Assembly: GCA_050288625.1 (NCBI GenBank)
Contig: JBNKEE010000032.1
Location: 1-64,000, forward strand
Reading direction: 5' to 3'
Source of the DNA: JAAGZL01 sp050288625
Lineage (GTDB): Bacteria; Pseudomonadota; Gammaproteobacteria; Chromatiales; Chromatiaceae
DNA length: 64,000 nucleotides
The notes beneath the pieces are model-generated. The model had not been told where the DNA came from. It saw only the letters and a program-made list of their open reading frames with translations, and made no database searches. Position numbers and translations under genes: made by a program. Shown here in pieces: positions 19,568 through 29,031 of this stretch (positions within the stretch are counted from its first letter, which is position 1; each line of letters opens with the position of its first letter).

Positions 19568-21547
19568 CTAAGGTGAATCTGTATCCATCTGGATATCACC
19601 GATATCCTCATGGAGTGCCTCAACTTCTTTATTAGGCACTGTGGACATTTCCATCTTGTAGGCCAGGAACCACATCATGCCTACACCCAGAGCCCACCAC
19701 AGGATCTGCCAGGTCCAGATCGACGGCATGCCGAACAGCCAGGTGCTGGCGTCGGTCGGATCGCCGAAGATCCAGTTGCCCCAAACAGCACCAGGGCCGA
19801 TGCCGATAAGGAACCACAACAGGGTGATGATCCAGGCGACAGGTACCAGTCCCTTCTTCTCAGGAGAGAGAGAGGCGTGTTCGCGCAGGAAGTTGTGGAA
19901 GGTCATACGGTGCTCCATATCATCATCGTTCTGAGTTACAGCAGAGATGATAACGGCCAGACCCAGGTTGAAGAGGATACCCCAGCCAGCGGAGTGGATG
20001 GTCATTGGCCAACGACCCCAAGGCATGAACTGGGCGCCGATGCTTTCGGTCAGGGTGACCGCGACCAGGCCAGCGATCAGACCAATGGTGATGCCCTGAC
20101 GGGTCAGGAATGGCCACCAGCATACGGCGATGAGGGCAGGCCACATCTGGAAGCCGTAGGCTACAGCCAGGCCGCCCAGGAGTACCAGAGCGTCGGTAGC
20201 GGTGGTAGCAACAACCAGGGCCGCCATAACGATAATGATAACGCCTACACGACCCCAGAACTTCTGTTGGGCGTGGGTGGCGTTAGGCATTACGTAACGC
20301 TTCAGCAGGTCACGGGTCAACATGCCGCCAGCGGTGGACATGTAGGCAGCACCGGTAGACTGCATAGCAGCCAAGGCGCATACAGACAACAGACCGACCA
20401 GCCAAGGAGCTGCGTCAGCCAGCAGATGGATCAGCTGCGGAACCAACATACCCTGCTTACCAGCGGACTCCATTATGTCTTTACCCTGTAGTCCGGCAGC
20501 CATAACGTTGTTTACCAACTCTGGGTGAGCCGCCATGAACTTGGTGTCAGCACCCAGGAAGTGAGATCCAAGACCCTGCATGGCGGTGAAGACCATCAGG
20601 ATGAAGCCAATAGCAAAAGAAGAGGCCCATACCTGCTGCGGAGCGAAAGGAGCTGGGTTCTTGTTGCCATAGGCCCACATGGAGAAGGCCGGGGCTGACT
20701 GAATACCCATGAGGGCAAACATATAGGTCAGAACCATGATGCCGGTCCATGCGCCACCAACCGGAGCACTTTCCGTACCCAGGCCAGCGCCGAACTGGAT
20801 TACACCAGGGATGGCGATATAGGAAGAGTAACCGTCGGGTGTGGTCTTGCCGAACAGGGCCTTACCATCGGGGCCGATCTCGGACAGGGCGGCGATACGC
20901 TCGTTCAGGGCGCCGAAACCACCAACCTCGCTCATGGCGATGATACCGATAATCACGATACCAGCGGCAAGCAGGATGGCCTGTACCGAATCCACATAGG
21001 CCACAGCACGCAGACCGCCTGAAGCCACATAGATGATAACCACTATGGAGAGTAGCCACATACCAACCTCTACGCCCAGCATGCCGTCAGTCAGCACGTT
21101 GAACAGGAAGCCGGAAGCACGTAGCTGGATACCCAGGTATGGTACTGAGAAGATCAGCGCCACAATCACTACCAGGATGCGGATGGCGTCAGACTTGAAG
21201 TAGTAAGACATCATCTCACCCGGGGTAACGAATCCAAAGCGTTTACCGATCATCCACTGGCGTTTCAGGAAGATAACGCCGGTAAATGGGATGGTGATGG
21301 CGTAGAAGGACGCATATGCGTACTGGAAACCATCACGATAGATGAGACCCGGGTGACCCATGAAGGTCCAACCGGAGAACGAGGTCGCCGTCGCTGCGAG
21401 GATAAACACCCACAGTGAGATCGAACGACCGGCTACGAAGTAGTCGCTGGCGGTTCTGGCAGATAGTGCACCTTTGATACCCCAAAAGATACAGTATGAC
21501 CAGTACAGCGCAACGAACACGAACAACCAGACGATTTTAGGGTCCAT
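19568..21547 (-). CDS. large sodium:solute symporter (SSS family)
   Basis: 659 residues with about 13 hydrophobic segments, longer than usual SSS members because of a C-terminal extension with two further membrane segments (WIITLLWFLIGIGPGAVWG and WQILWWALGVGMMWFLAYK). The SSS signature region includes SDYFVAGRSISLWVFILAA and ATATSFSGWTFMGHPG; Na+-site serines/threonines are in ALAAMQSTGAAYMSTAG. Its neighbours (acs, the DUF294 regulator, a CbrA-like sensor that itself has an SSS domain) point to acetate or another small carboxylate as substrate, which is inference. The usual small DUF4212 partner is absent. A sigma-54 promoter and a palindromic upstream site precede it, and a strong terminator follows. 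Confidence 0.9.
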   Translation of the reverse strand: MDPKIVWLFVFVALYWSYCIFWGIKGALSARTASDYFVAGRSISLWVFILAATATSFSGWTFMGHPGLIYRDGFQYAYASFYAITIPFTGVIFLKRQWMIGKRFGFVTPGEMMSYYFKSDAIRILVVIVALIFSVPYLGIQLRASGFLFNVLTDGMLGVEVGMWLLSIVVIIYVASGGLRAVAYVDSVQAILLAAGIVIIGIIAMSEVGGFGALNERIAALSEIGPDGKALFGKTTPDGYSSYIAIPGVIQFGAGLGTESAPVGGAWTGIMVLTYMFALMGIQSAPAFSMWAYGNKNPAPFAPQQVWASSFAIGFILMVFTAMQGLGSHFLGADTKFMAAHPELVNNVMAAGLQGKDIMESAGKQGMLVPQLIHLLADAAPWLVGLLSVCALAAMQSTGAAYMSTAGGMLTRDLLKRYVMPNATHAQQKFWGRVGVIIIVMAALVVATTATDALVLLGGLAVAYGFQMWPALIAVCWWPFLTRQGITIGLIAGLVAVTLTESIGAQFMPWGRWPMTIHSAGWGILFNLGLAVIISAVTQNDDDMEHRMTFHNFLREHASLSPEKKGLVPVAWIITLLWFLIGIGPGAVWGNWIFGDPTDASTWLFGMPSIWTWQILWWALGVGMMWFLAYKMEMSTVPNKEVEALHEDIGDIQMDTDSP

Positions 21548-21655
21548 TTGTCGAGTTCCCCCTTGTTAAAGTTTATTTTTGACAGATTGCCAGTTTACGT
21601 TTTGGCCACACATCCGTTATTAACAGAATTAGTGGCCTAAACCTGAAATACTATT

Positions 21656-21671
21656 AGCGAAATATGTGCCA
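21656..21671 (-). promoter_or_regulatory. sigma-54 (-24/-12) promoter of the symporter gene
   Basis: Read on the minus strand the sequence is TGGCACATATTTCGCT. It matches the sigma-54 consensus TGGCAYRNNNNTTGCW at all fixed positions but one (C for the second T of TTGC) and has the required GG-N10-GC spacing. It lies about 110 bp upstream of the symporter ATG. The gene immediately upstream encodes a sigma-54-dependent activator. Consensus matching only; no transcript data. Confidence 0.72.
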
Positions 21672-21734
21672 ATTACAGAATTGCTTACAAATCAGAGTGA
21701 TGTGATTGTTTGGGCTGTTTGTGGTGCCTAGAGT

Positions 21735-21749
21735 GTTACCCAGGGTAAC
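21735..21749. promoter_or_regulatory. GTTAC-N5-GTAAC palindrome, probable activator site
   Basis: GTTACCCAGGGTAAC is a perfect 15-bp inverted repeat (7-bp arms, one central base), 64 bp upstream of the -24 element of the symporter promoter, a normal enhancer position for an NtrC-family activator. An extra half-site GTAAC is at 21767-21771. The same GTTAC-N5-GTAAC pattern recurs at 26396-26410 at the head of the sensor operon. I recall GTTAC/GTAAC half-sites from Pseudomonas CbrB work but cannot verify it here. Confidence 0.6.
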
Positions 21750-21894
21750 GTGACATGTGTAGAAAAGTAACATTGCGGTGGTCCTGCTCCTGCGCGAAGC
21801 ACATGGACTTGCGAGTGCCATGAAAAACAGGATGTTCGGGAACGGTTGCGATCGATATAGATATCGCCCAGAGGATTGGTCTCTATTTCATAAG

Positions 21895-23232
21895 TTATTT
21901 GCTCCGTGGAATCCCAAATCTCTGCCTCCTCTCCCACAGGGTCTTGCGGCTGATGCCGAGACGTTTGGCCAACTCGGTCTCGGTTAGCTGATCCTGATGC
22001 TCTTGCACGAACTGGCAGAAATACTCCTCCAGAGAGAGATTCTGTTGATTCTTATCTTTCCCATTTTGTTTGATGTCGCCTTTGTGGTCTATGGCCAGAA
22101 TATCGGCTGTAATCTCTCCTTGTTCACTCAGTATCGCGGCACGTTCCATGGTGTTTTCCAATTCACGTACATTACCTGGCCACTCATATCTACAGATGGC
22201 CTCTATGGCGTCTGGGGTTAGGCTGGCCGACGGCTTGTTAAATTTGCTACAAGCCTTGTTAAGCAGGAATTTAGCCAGTTCTGGGATGTCCGTCCCGCGT
22301 TCGCGCAGGGGAGGGAGGTTTAGTTCCAAAACCCTCAGTCTGAAATAGAGATCGCTGCGAAACTGGTCTTCCTGCACCATCTGTTTTAGGTCTCTGTTGG
22401 TGGCTGAGATGAGCCGTATATCCACCCTACGGGATCTTTCCGATCCGACCGGGCGGATTTCTCCGTCCTGTAACACCCTTAGCAGACGGGATTGGGCGGT
22501 GTCAGAGAGTTCTCCTATCTCATCTAGAAATAGCGTGCCTGAGTCTGCACTCTCAACCAGGCCAGTGCGGTCCGTATCTGCTCCGGTAAACGCCCCTTTC
22601 TTATGGCCAAACAGTTCTGATTCCAGTAGGGATTCAGGGATGGCAGCGCAGTTAACGGTAACGATGGGGGCGTTGCGGCGATGGCTCTGTTCATGCAGGG
22701 CGCGGGCCACCAGTTCCTTGCCGGTGCCTGACTCACCCAGGATCAGTACCGTAGAGTCTGTTGGAGCCACCTTGCTTATCTGCTTAAAGATGGCCTGCAT
22801 CTGGGGGCAGTTCCCCACCATTCCTTCCACCGGGTAGCTTTTTTCCAGTTCCGATTTCAGGGCAACATTCTGTCGTTCCAAACGCTCTCTCTTCAGTGTC
22901 CGCTCTACCAGCAGCACCAACTCATCGTGGTCAAATGGTTTTGCTATATAGTCAACAGCGCCTAGTTTCATAGCATCCACAGCAGAACGTACACTGGCGT
23001 AGCTGGTCATGATAAGTACAGGCACATCCTCCACTTTTTTGAGAATATCCGTCCCCGGAGCACCGGGAAGCCTGACATCGGTGATGATCAATTTGAAACC
23101 ATTCAGGTCATGATTGGATTCGGCGTCCTCCAGTGATTCCGACACCTCAACATTGTAGTTGTGTCTCTCCAAAAGCCTCTGGACGGCCTGACGTATCACC
23201 TCTTCATCTTCTATTATCAGTATGCGGTCCAT
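21895..23232 (-). CDS. NtrC-family sigma-54 response regulator (CbrB-like)
   Basis: 445 residues: receiver domain (1-118, phospho-acceptor Asp52 in IITDVRLPG), AAA+ domain (~140-370) with Walker A LGESGTGKE and the sigma-54 contact loop GAFTGA, and a Fis-type helix-turn-helix at the C-terminus (LAKRLGISRKTLWERRQRF). It is expected to activate sigma-54 promoters when phosphorylated by the adjacent kinase. Gene order small protein - SSS-kinase - sigma-54 regulator matches Pseudomonas CbrX-CbrA-CbrB, which controls carbon/nitrogen source use. The symporter with its sigma-54 promoter lies directly downstream and is the obvious candidate target. Confidence 0.88.
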   Translation of the reverse strand: MDRILIIEDEEVIRQAVQRLLERHNYNVEVSESLEDAESNHDLNGFKLIITDVRLPGAPGTDILKKVEDVPVLIMTSYASVRSAVDAMKLGAVDYIAKPFDHDELVLLVERTLKRERLERQNVALKSELEKSYPVEGMVGNCPQMQAIFKQISKVAPTDSTVLILGESGTGKELVARALHEQSHRRNAPIVTVNCAAIPESLLESELFGHKKGAFTGADTDRTGLVESADSGTLFLDEIGELSDTAQSRLLRVLQDGEIRPVGSERSRRVDIRLISATNRDLKQMVQEDQFRSDLYFRLRVLELNLPPLRERGTDIPELAKFLLNKACSKFNKPSASLTPDAIEAICRYEWPGNVRELENTMERAAILSEQGEITADILAIDHKGDIKQNGKDKNQQNLSLEEYFCQFVQEHQDQLTETELAKRLGISRKTLWERRQRFGIPRSK

Positions 23233-23246
23233 TTCAGGTTTCTCAC

Positions 23247-26186
23247 TTATGCTTGGTCACTAGTTTGTGGTAGATGTATCTCGACTCGTGTTCCCACGTC
23301 AGGTTCTGAATCAAAAATGATCTTACCGTTATGCTCTTGGATTATCTTATGAGCCATTGAGAGACCCAAACCGGTACCCTCTCCCGGGGCCTTGGTGGTG
23401 AAGAATGGTTCAAACATAAACTCTTGGACGTCAGAGGGTATCCCTTTGCCGTGGTCTATGATTTCAATGATTACCTCTGCATCCTGCTTCTTGGCGATGA
23501 TTTCAATGGAGTTTTTCGCCCCAGAAGCGTCACATGCGTTTGTGAGTAGATTTACCAGGACCTGAGACAGTCGCTGTTTGTCTCCAACTAGGCTCAGATC
23601 TGCCGGGCAATCTACTTGCCACTCAATCTGATTGCTCTTATGGGTCAGCTGGACTAGACGCACGGCCTCCTCAATTATCTCTGCCAGGATGAACTCATGA
23701 TGATCTGTTCCGATATCGCCACTGCGACTAAAGTTCATCAGGGATTTCACGATGTTGGATATGCGTCTGGTCTGTTGCAATATGGCCTCGATACTCTGGC
23801 TGATCTGCTCCTGGTCCTGTTCTTCCCTTAGGTTTTGTGCCAGAGAGTGTATGCCGGTAACCGGGTTGCCGATCTCATGGGCAACCCCTGCGGCCAGTCG
23901 CCCAATGGATGCCAGACGATCAGAGTGGGCCAGTTCAGCTTCGAGTATCTCCAGGTCGGTCAGGTCTTCCAACAGCATTACCAGACTGGTGCGGCTACCT
24001 GTTTCCATCTGTTTCTGGTCTTGATCCAGCACAGTAGCCTTATGTAGATTGAACCATCGTGGGCGCCCGTCAAGGGTGATCTCCATATGATGGATATGTG
24101 AGTCTTGAGCCAGAGCGAATCCTGTCAGTAGACCATCCCAGGGTGATGGAAGTGATTTGATGTCTCTGCCGACCGCCTGATGGCTTGGTACGCCGCTCAT
24201 GGTCTCCAGGGCCAGGTTCCATATCACCACAGAGTGATCGGCCTCTATAGCGCACACCCCTAGGGGTAGATCCAGCAGTATCTGCTGGTGATAGCGGCGC
24301 ATATTATCCAGATCGGCGGCAAGACCGCGCAGACGTGACCGGGACTTCGACAACTGTTGTTCCACATAATGCATAGAATCCGCCAGAGCGGTCTTGGCTG
24401 CGCTGTCCATCTCTAGACGCTGATTGATGATCATGTGGGCCATGTGGGGTCCAACCAAACCGGATAGGTTGCGCTCGATGCGTTCTCTTAATCGACGCAG
24501 TTCACTAGATCTGGTCTCTTGGGGAGACATCTTCAGGTCTCGCAGCGCCTGCGCAACCTCTTTATTTGCCGTCTCTTTTCCGATGATCCCGGCCAGGCCA
24601 TCCATGAACTGCTCCGGTGAGCTGGCTGTTACTACGCCAGATAACTGACCTGGTGCCCCGCTGCGACAGGCCAGGGCCGCATCCTGCTCCCCCTTGGATT
24701 GGGTGGAGAGAAGCGAAACCATTACGAACAGCAACCCATTTATGGCCAGGGACCAGAAGGTAGCAAATTCCCAATAGTCCAATCCCGAGATATGGCGCAA
24801 GGCCGGCAGGTCTATACCGGTGGAGATAAAACCGGATCTCTCAAGCAGTGGTATCAGCAGGGTTACAGACCAAGCTGCCACACCTCCAAGCAGCCCCACG
24901 ATGAATCCAAGTTTGGTAGCCCGGCGCCAAAACAACACGCCGACAATCCCTGGTACGAACTGGGCTACAGCCACAAATGAGATGAGCCCAAGTTGCACCA
25001 GCCCCTGATTACGCTCCAAGAGTTGATAGAAACCGTAGCCAGCGAAGATGATGATGGTGATAAGAAGGCGTCGTCCCCACAACAGCCAGCGATACAGGTC
25101 TACCTTGGGGTCAGGGTAGCTGGCAGGCAATAGCAGATGGTTTAGACACATGGATGAGAGGGCCAGGGTGGTTACAATCACCATGGCGCTGGCAGCCGAT
25201 ACACCCCCGATAAAGGTCATTATCGGCAGCCAAGACGGTTTCTCAGTTATTACTATTCCCAAAACATAATAGTCTGGGTCTATCCCTAGATTGAGGTATT
25301 GTCCGGCCCAGAGTATGGGCGGGATAGCCAGGTTGATAAGCAACAGAAATAGAGGGAAGCCCCAACTGGCCGAGTCCATGAAACGTGGTGATAGGTTCTC
25401 GGTAAATGCCATGTGAAATTGTCGTGGCAACAGAAAGGATGCCGCGAAGGCCAGGAACATCAGGGTTAGCCATGGTCCATCGTGCATGGGTTTGTACAAG
25501 GCCTCTGTTGCCTCAGGGTTCTCTGAAAGCCATCTTGCCAGGTCGCCCGGCCCGGAGAAGACACCAAAGATAGCGAACCCACCCACAGCTAATATTGCAA
25601 TCAGTTTTACTGCGGATTCGAATGCAATGGCGGCGACCAGCCCCATATGTTTTTCTCTGGGCGAAATATGTCTGGCACCAAACAGCACAGCGAACAGTAT
25701 TAGCATGATGCAGAACCAGAGCGCTATGGCATTTGGTGTGGCTTCTTGGGTGAGGACCTGTAGAGATTCGCTTACCGCCCGAATCTGCAGAGCGATGTAG
25801 GGCAGGGATCCAACCAACATGAATATTGTGACCAATATGCCTGCCAACTGGCTGCGATAACGGAATGCGAACAGGTCCGCCAGGGAGGTCAATTGGTAAT
25901 CCCTGGTGATATGCAGTATCGGCTTAAGCAGCAGTGGGGTCAGCAGAAAGGCAAATGTGACTCCGAGGTATATGGTAAGAAACTGGAACCCTTCACGTTC
26001 GGCGAAGCCAACGCTTCCATAGAAACTCCAGGAGGTGGCGTAGACCCCGAGAGAGAGGATGTACACCAGGGGGTGTTTTATCAGGCGTTCAGGGATTATG
26101 CCGCTATCAGTAGCGTAGGCGATAAAAAACAGGAGCAGCAGATAACAGATACTGGCCCCGAACAGGAGCTCCAGATCATAGGTCAT
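23247..26186 (-). CDS. SSS-domain histidine kinase (CbrA-like)
   Basis: 979 residues. Residues ~1-490 form a sodium:solute-symporter-like membrane domain of about 13 helices; then come a linker, a PAS domain (~630-745), HisKA with HEIGNPVTGIHSLAQNL (~775) and an HATPase domain with NLLTNACDAS, DHGKGIP and TGLGLSMAHKI. CbrA of Pseudomonas has the same size and architecture. The kinase is predicted to sense a transported solute or its flux at the inner membrane and to phosphorylate the adjacent regulator 14 bp downstream. It overlaps the upstream small gene by 11 bp. Confidence 0.9.
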   Translation of the reverse strand: MTYDLELLFGASICYLLLLFFIAYATDSGIIPERLIKHPLVYILSLGVYATSWSFYGSVGFAEREGFQFLTIYLGVTFAFLLTPLLLKPILHITRDYQLTSLADLFAFRYRSQLAGILVTIFMLVGSLPYIALQIRAVSESLQVLTQEATPNAIALWFCIMLILFAVLFGARHISPREKHMGLVAAIAFESAVKLIAILAVGGFAIFGVFSGPGDLARWLSENPEATEALYKPMHDGPWLTLMFLAFAASFLLPRQFHMAFTENLSPRFMDSASWGFPLFLLLINLAIPPILWAGQYLNLGIDPDYYVLGIVITEKPSWLPIMTFIGGVSAASAMVIVTTLALSSMCLNHLLLPASYPDPKVDLYRWLLWGRRLLITIIIFAGYGFYQLLERNQGLVQLGLISFVAVAQFVPGIVGVLFWRRATKLGFIVGLLGGVAAWSVTLLIPLLERSGFISTGIDLPALRHISGLDYWEFATFWSLAINGLLFVMVSLLSTQSKGEQDAALACRSGAPGQLSGVVTASSPEQFMDGLAGIIGKETANKEVAQALRDLKMSPQETRSSELRRLRERIERNLSGLVGPHMAHMIINQRLEMDSAAKTALADSMHYVEQQLSKSRSRLRGLAADLDNMRRYHQQILLDLPLGVCAIEADHSVVIWNLALETMSGVPSHQAVGRDIKSLPSPWDGLLTGFALAQDSHIHHMEITLDGRPRWFNLHKATVLDQDQKQMETGSRTSLVMLLEDLTDLEILEAELAHSDRLASIGRLAAGVAHEIGNPVTGIHSLAQNLREEQDQEQISQSIEAILQQTRRISNIVKSLMNFSRSGDIGTDHHEFILAEIIEEAVRLVQLTHKSNQIEWQVDCPADLSLVGDKQRLSQVLVNLLTNACDASGAKNSIEIIAKKQDAEVIIEIIDHGKGIPSDVQEFMFEPFFTTKAPGEGTGLGLSMAHKIIQEHNGKIIFDSEPDVGTRVEIHLPQTSDQA

Positions 26187-26445
26187 GGCCGCGATACCTG
26201 TAGCTTATTACAGCCCCCAGGAATATAACCAGAAGCCAGAGTAGGTAGGGCAGAAACCAAGGGTGTGTTGGCGTGGCCCACCACAGGGTCAGTGGCGTTG
26301 CAAACAGGAACAATATGAGCAAGCCCAGTAGTGCGCTGTGTTCTCTTAGTTTGTCAGGGTCGTTGATTGGGGGCATAGGAGCAGGCTTGTTTATTGTTAC
26401 GTATTGTAACAATACTATGATATCAACTAGATATCCATTCCTCAC
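26176..26445 (-). CDS. small membrane protein preceding the kinase (CbrX-like)
   Basis: 89 residues with a GTG start preceded by CAGGA; an internal ATG at 26376 is an alternative without a good ribosome binding site. Two hydrophobic segments (~40-55 and ~64-82) enclose WWATPTHPWFLPYLLW. Its last 11 bases overlap the kinase start (ATGACCTATGA), a coupling arrangement also described for cbrX-cbrA in Pseudomonas. The role is unknown: it may pair with the SSS domain or only couple translation. Confidence 0.7.
   Translation of the reverse strand: MRNGYLVDIIVLLQYVTINKPAPMPPINDPDKLREHSALLGLLILFLFATPLTLWWATPTHPWFLPYLLWLLVIFLGAVISYRYRGHDL
26394..26412. promoter_or_regulatory. second GTTAC-N5-GTAAC palindrome at the sensor operon start
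   Basis: GTTAC (26396-26400), five bases, GTAAC (26406-26410), with arms extending to TTGTTAC/GTAACAA. It lies within the first 20 codons of the CbrX-like gene, just upstream of that gene's internal ATG. It has the same half-sites and spacing as the site at 21735-21749, so regulation of the sensor operon by its own response regulator is plausible. Confidence 0.5.
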
Positions 26446-26511
26446 ATGATGTTCCTGCGAAATAGGTCTATTATCGGTCTAGAGAATAATAACCGGTCCA
26501 AGGAGTAGATA

Positions 26512-26898
26512 ATGAACCTCGAAAAGGTCGTCTTTGGTTTTTTCATCGTACTGGCTTTAACCCTGAACTTCGGTTTCTTCGTGGGGGAGATTCACAATCC
26601 GGATCATCACCACGTGTACGAACTGTTTGCAGTGGTCGTGGTGAACCTGATAGCCACCATACTAAAGTTCGGTGAACGTACTCAGATGGGTGCCTTGCTG
26701 CTGGCTACCAGTCTGGTTGCCCTGTTACAGCTATTTGCTGCAGTGCTGGTGTGGGTGGTGGCAGAGCACATTAGTGACTCAGGCATGACCGCATCGATGA
26801 TGGCAAGTATTGTCTCTCTCTCAGGTGGCGCCATGTTGGCCAATGTTGTTTCGGTGGTACTACTGGTTATTGAAACAGCGATGCTGCGTCGTCGCTAA
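26512..26898 (+). CDS. four-helix membrane protein upstream of K+ channel
   Basis: 128 residues with four predicted membrane helices and a His-rich first loop (EIHNPDHHHVYE). It resembles an uncharacterised family often found before NAD-binding potassium channels (possibly DUF6394, from memory). The ATG has AAGGAG eight bases upstream. It ends 15 bp before the channel gene, so the two are almost certainly one operon, and it could be a channel subunit; that is inference. Confidence 0.72.
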   Translation: MNLEKVVFGFFIVLALTLNFGFFVGEIHNPDHHHVYELFAVVVVNLIATILKFGERTQMGALLLATSLVALLQLFAAVLVWVVAEHISDSGMTASMMASIVSLSGGAMLANVVSVVLLVIETAMLRRR

Positions 26899-26912
26899 TT
26901 CAAGAAAAATCA

Positions 26913-28622
26913 ATGGATAATATACTCTTTATTGTAATGCGGCGTATGCGGGCGCCGCTTATCCTGCTTATAAGTGCATATTCCATTGCTATCCTGGGAT
27001 TGGTCCTTATCCCAGGAAAAGATCCTGCCGGCAATGTCTGGCACATGGATTTTCTCCACGCCTTCTATTTTGTAAGCTTCATGGCAAGCACCACCGGTTT
27101 TGGTGAGATACCATATGAGTTTACTGCTGCGCAGCGGTTATGGGTGACCATAACCATCTATCTTACCGTTGTGGTCTGGCTCTACTCTATCGGAACCATA
27201 ATCGGCCTGGTGCAAGATCCCGCCTTCAGGCAGGCCATCAGAGAACGTCGCTTTGCATCACAGGTAAAGAGACTAAAAGAAAAGTTTTTTATCATCTGCG
27301 GCTACGGTGAGACAGGTAGAGAACTGGTTCGCTCCCTGACTAGTCGGGATAGGCGTGCAGTGGTGGTTGAAGAGAAGATGGAGCGTATAAATGCCCTGCA
27401 TATGGAGAACCTGCGTCAGTTTGTCCCTGGATTATGCGGTGATGCGGGAAATCCTGATCATATGTTAAAGGCCGGGTTACACCATTCCCAGTGTTCCGGA
27501 GTGGTGGCCCTTTCCAGCAATAACGAGGTGAACCTTAAGACCGCTATTACGGCAAAGCTATTACATAAGGACATACAGGTTATTTGTCGTGCTGACTCGC
27601 ATGATGTGGAGGCCAACATGGCCTCTTTTGGCACAGACCATATTATCGATCCATTTGACCTTTTCTCTGTATATCTGGCTACGGCGTTTCAAGCCCCATG
27701 TCTTTATCTGATAACCGAGTGGTTTTTAGGGCATTCCAGTGACCTATTAGAAGAACCTCTGTATCCACCAAAAGATGGGCGTTGGATCATCTGCGGCTAC
27801 GGACGCTTTGGTAAGGCTGTCTATAAACGTCTTCGTGATGAAGGCATTGATACGGTGGTGATCGAGATGTGCCCGGAACTAACCGGAGAGCCGGAGGGCC
27901 AATGGGTCAAGGGGCGAGGGACCGAGGCGGTGACGCTGCAGGAAGCTGGAATCGAAAACGCGATTGGTCTGGTGGCTGGAACGGATGATGATGTTAACAA
28001 CCTATCTATCATAATGACGGCGCTTGAGTTGAATTCGAATCTGTTTGTTATCGCGCGTCAGAATTTGCTAGAGAATCAGGCCCTGTTTAGTGGGGTTCAC
28101 AAAGATATGCTGATGCATCCAAGTTCTATTATTGCCAATAGGATACGTATGCTGCTCTCTACCCCGGTGCTTGCTGATTTTCTTGAATTGGCATCCTTTA
28201 ACAATGATGAATGGGCCTGTCAGCTGGTTAGCAGGATAGCTGGTCAGGTAGAAGAATGGGTGCCGGCAGTTTGGGAGATTGAGATTGATCAGGAGAGTGC
28301 CCCGGCATATTGCAATGCCATTGCGGCAGGGGAAAGCATAACATTACAACATCTGTTGCAGATGCCAAAAGATAAGGACAGGCAGTTGCTATGTATCCCT
28401 TTAATGCATATTCGTAGGGGAACGCGGGTACTTTTGCCGGAGCCAGATCATTCTATAAAAGTTGGCGATAAACTTCTCTTTTGTGGGCGCGGATCTTCAG
28501 ATTATCTGATGCGATGGGGGATGATGGATGAGACGGTGCTTAGCTATATAATGACCGGAGAGTCCAGGCCCGAGGGTTCTCTATGGAAGTGGCTGAGGAG
28601 GAAAAACAGACAGCATGCCTGA
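26913..28622 (+). CDS. potassium channel with two RCK (TrkA-N) domains
   Basis: 569 residues. The N-terminal 2-TM pore (helices ~13-31 and ~79-100) carries the filter-like loop STTGFGE. Two regulator-of-K+-conductance Rossmann domains follow, each with a nucleotide-binding glycine motif: CGYGETGREL (~129) and CGYGRFGKAV (~293). A TrkA-C-like segment lies near the C-terminus. The architecture matches MthK/GsuK-type ligand-gated channels. The selectivity filter ends in Glu rather than the usual Asp, still acceptable for K+. It is cotranscribed with the small membrane protein. Confidence 0.87.
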   Translation: MDNILFIVMRRMRAPLILLISAYSIAILGLVLIPGKDPAGNVWHMDFLHAFYFVSFMASTTGFGEIPYEFTAAQRLWVTITIYLTVVVWLYSIGTIIGLVQDPAFRQAIRERRFASQVKRLKEKFFIICGYGETGRELVRSLTSRDRRAVVVEEKMERINALHMENLRQFVPGLCGDAGNPDHMLKAGLHHSQCSGVVALSSNNEVNLKTAITAKLLHKDIQVICRADSHDVEANMASFGTDHIIDPFDLFSVYLATAFQAPCLYLITEWFLGHSSDLLEEPLYPPKDGRWIICGYGRFGKAVYKRLRDEGIDTVVIEMCPELTGEPEGQWVKGRGTEAVTLQEAGIENAIGLVAGTDDDVNNLSIIMTALELNSNLFVIARQNLLENQALFSGVHKDMLMHPSSIIANRIRMLLSTPVLADFLELASFNNDEWACQLVSRIAGQVEEWVPAVWEIEIDQESAPAYCNAIAAGESITLQHLLQMPKDKDRQLLCIPLMHIRRGTRVLLPEPDHSIKVGDKLLFCGRGSSDYLMRWGMMDETVLSYIMTGESRPEGSLWKWLRRKNRQHA

Positions 28623-28641
28623 TCCAGATGTATTTTTTTGA

Positions 28642-28962
28642 TTAAAGGAGTTGGGATAGCATCAACAGACTGCCAAATATAATCAGAACAACCGGAACCA
28701 CCGTAACCGCCTCGAAAGTCTTGCCTGTTACCATACCGATAAGTCCCTCAAATCTGGAGCGAGTGGCAAAAGCCAGTATGCCAAGCAGGACTAGGAAACC
28801 GCCAAATATTCCTCGCAAGGATTTCAGAAACTCAATCTTCTCATTGCTGGAGCCTACTACCCCACCACCAATCTTAGTGAACTTGTTGCCAGCCAACACA
28901 GGATCGTACAAAGCAATGAAGACAATAAGTGCAAGTAGCGTGTAGATAGTGACTCGTCGCAT
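28642..28962 (-). CDS. small membrane protein, unknown
   Basis: 106 residues with an N-terminal hydrophobic segment that looks like a cleavable signal (ends at VLAGNKF) and two later membrane helices (~50-65 and ~80-100). The segment between is Gly/Ser-rich. No family recognised. It converges with the channel gene; only 19 bp with a short T run lie between them. Confidence 0.6.
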   Translation of the reverse strand: MRRVTIYTLLALIVFIALYDPVLAGNKFTKIGGGVVGSSNEKIEFLKSLRGIFGGFLVLLGILAFATRSRFEGLIGMVTGKTFEAVTVVPVVLIIFGSLLMLSQLL

Positions 28963-29031
28963 GGCTTTATTCTCTAGTTTTCGTTAAGGCTAGAAACCTG
29001 ACTATGATATTGGATTATTCTGTACATCCCG

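Noticed and set aside
19610..20491. 293-codon plus-strand frame opposite the symporter
   Set aside because: Composition (Gln, Gly, His, Asp rich) is typical of the complement of membrane-protein codons; no domain.
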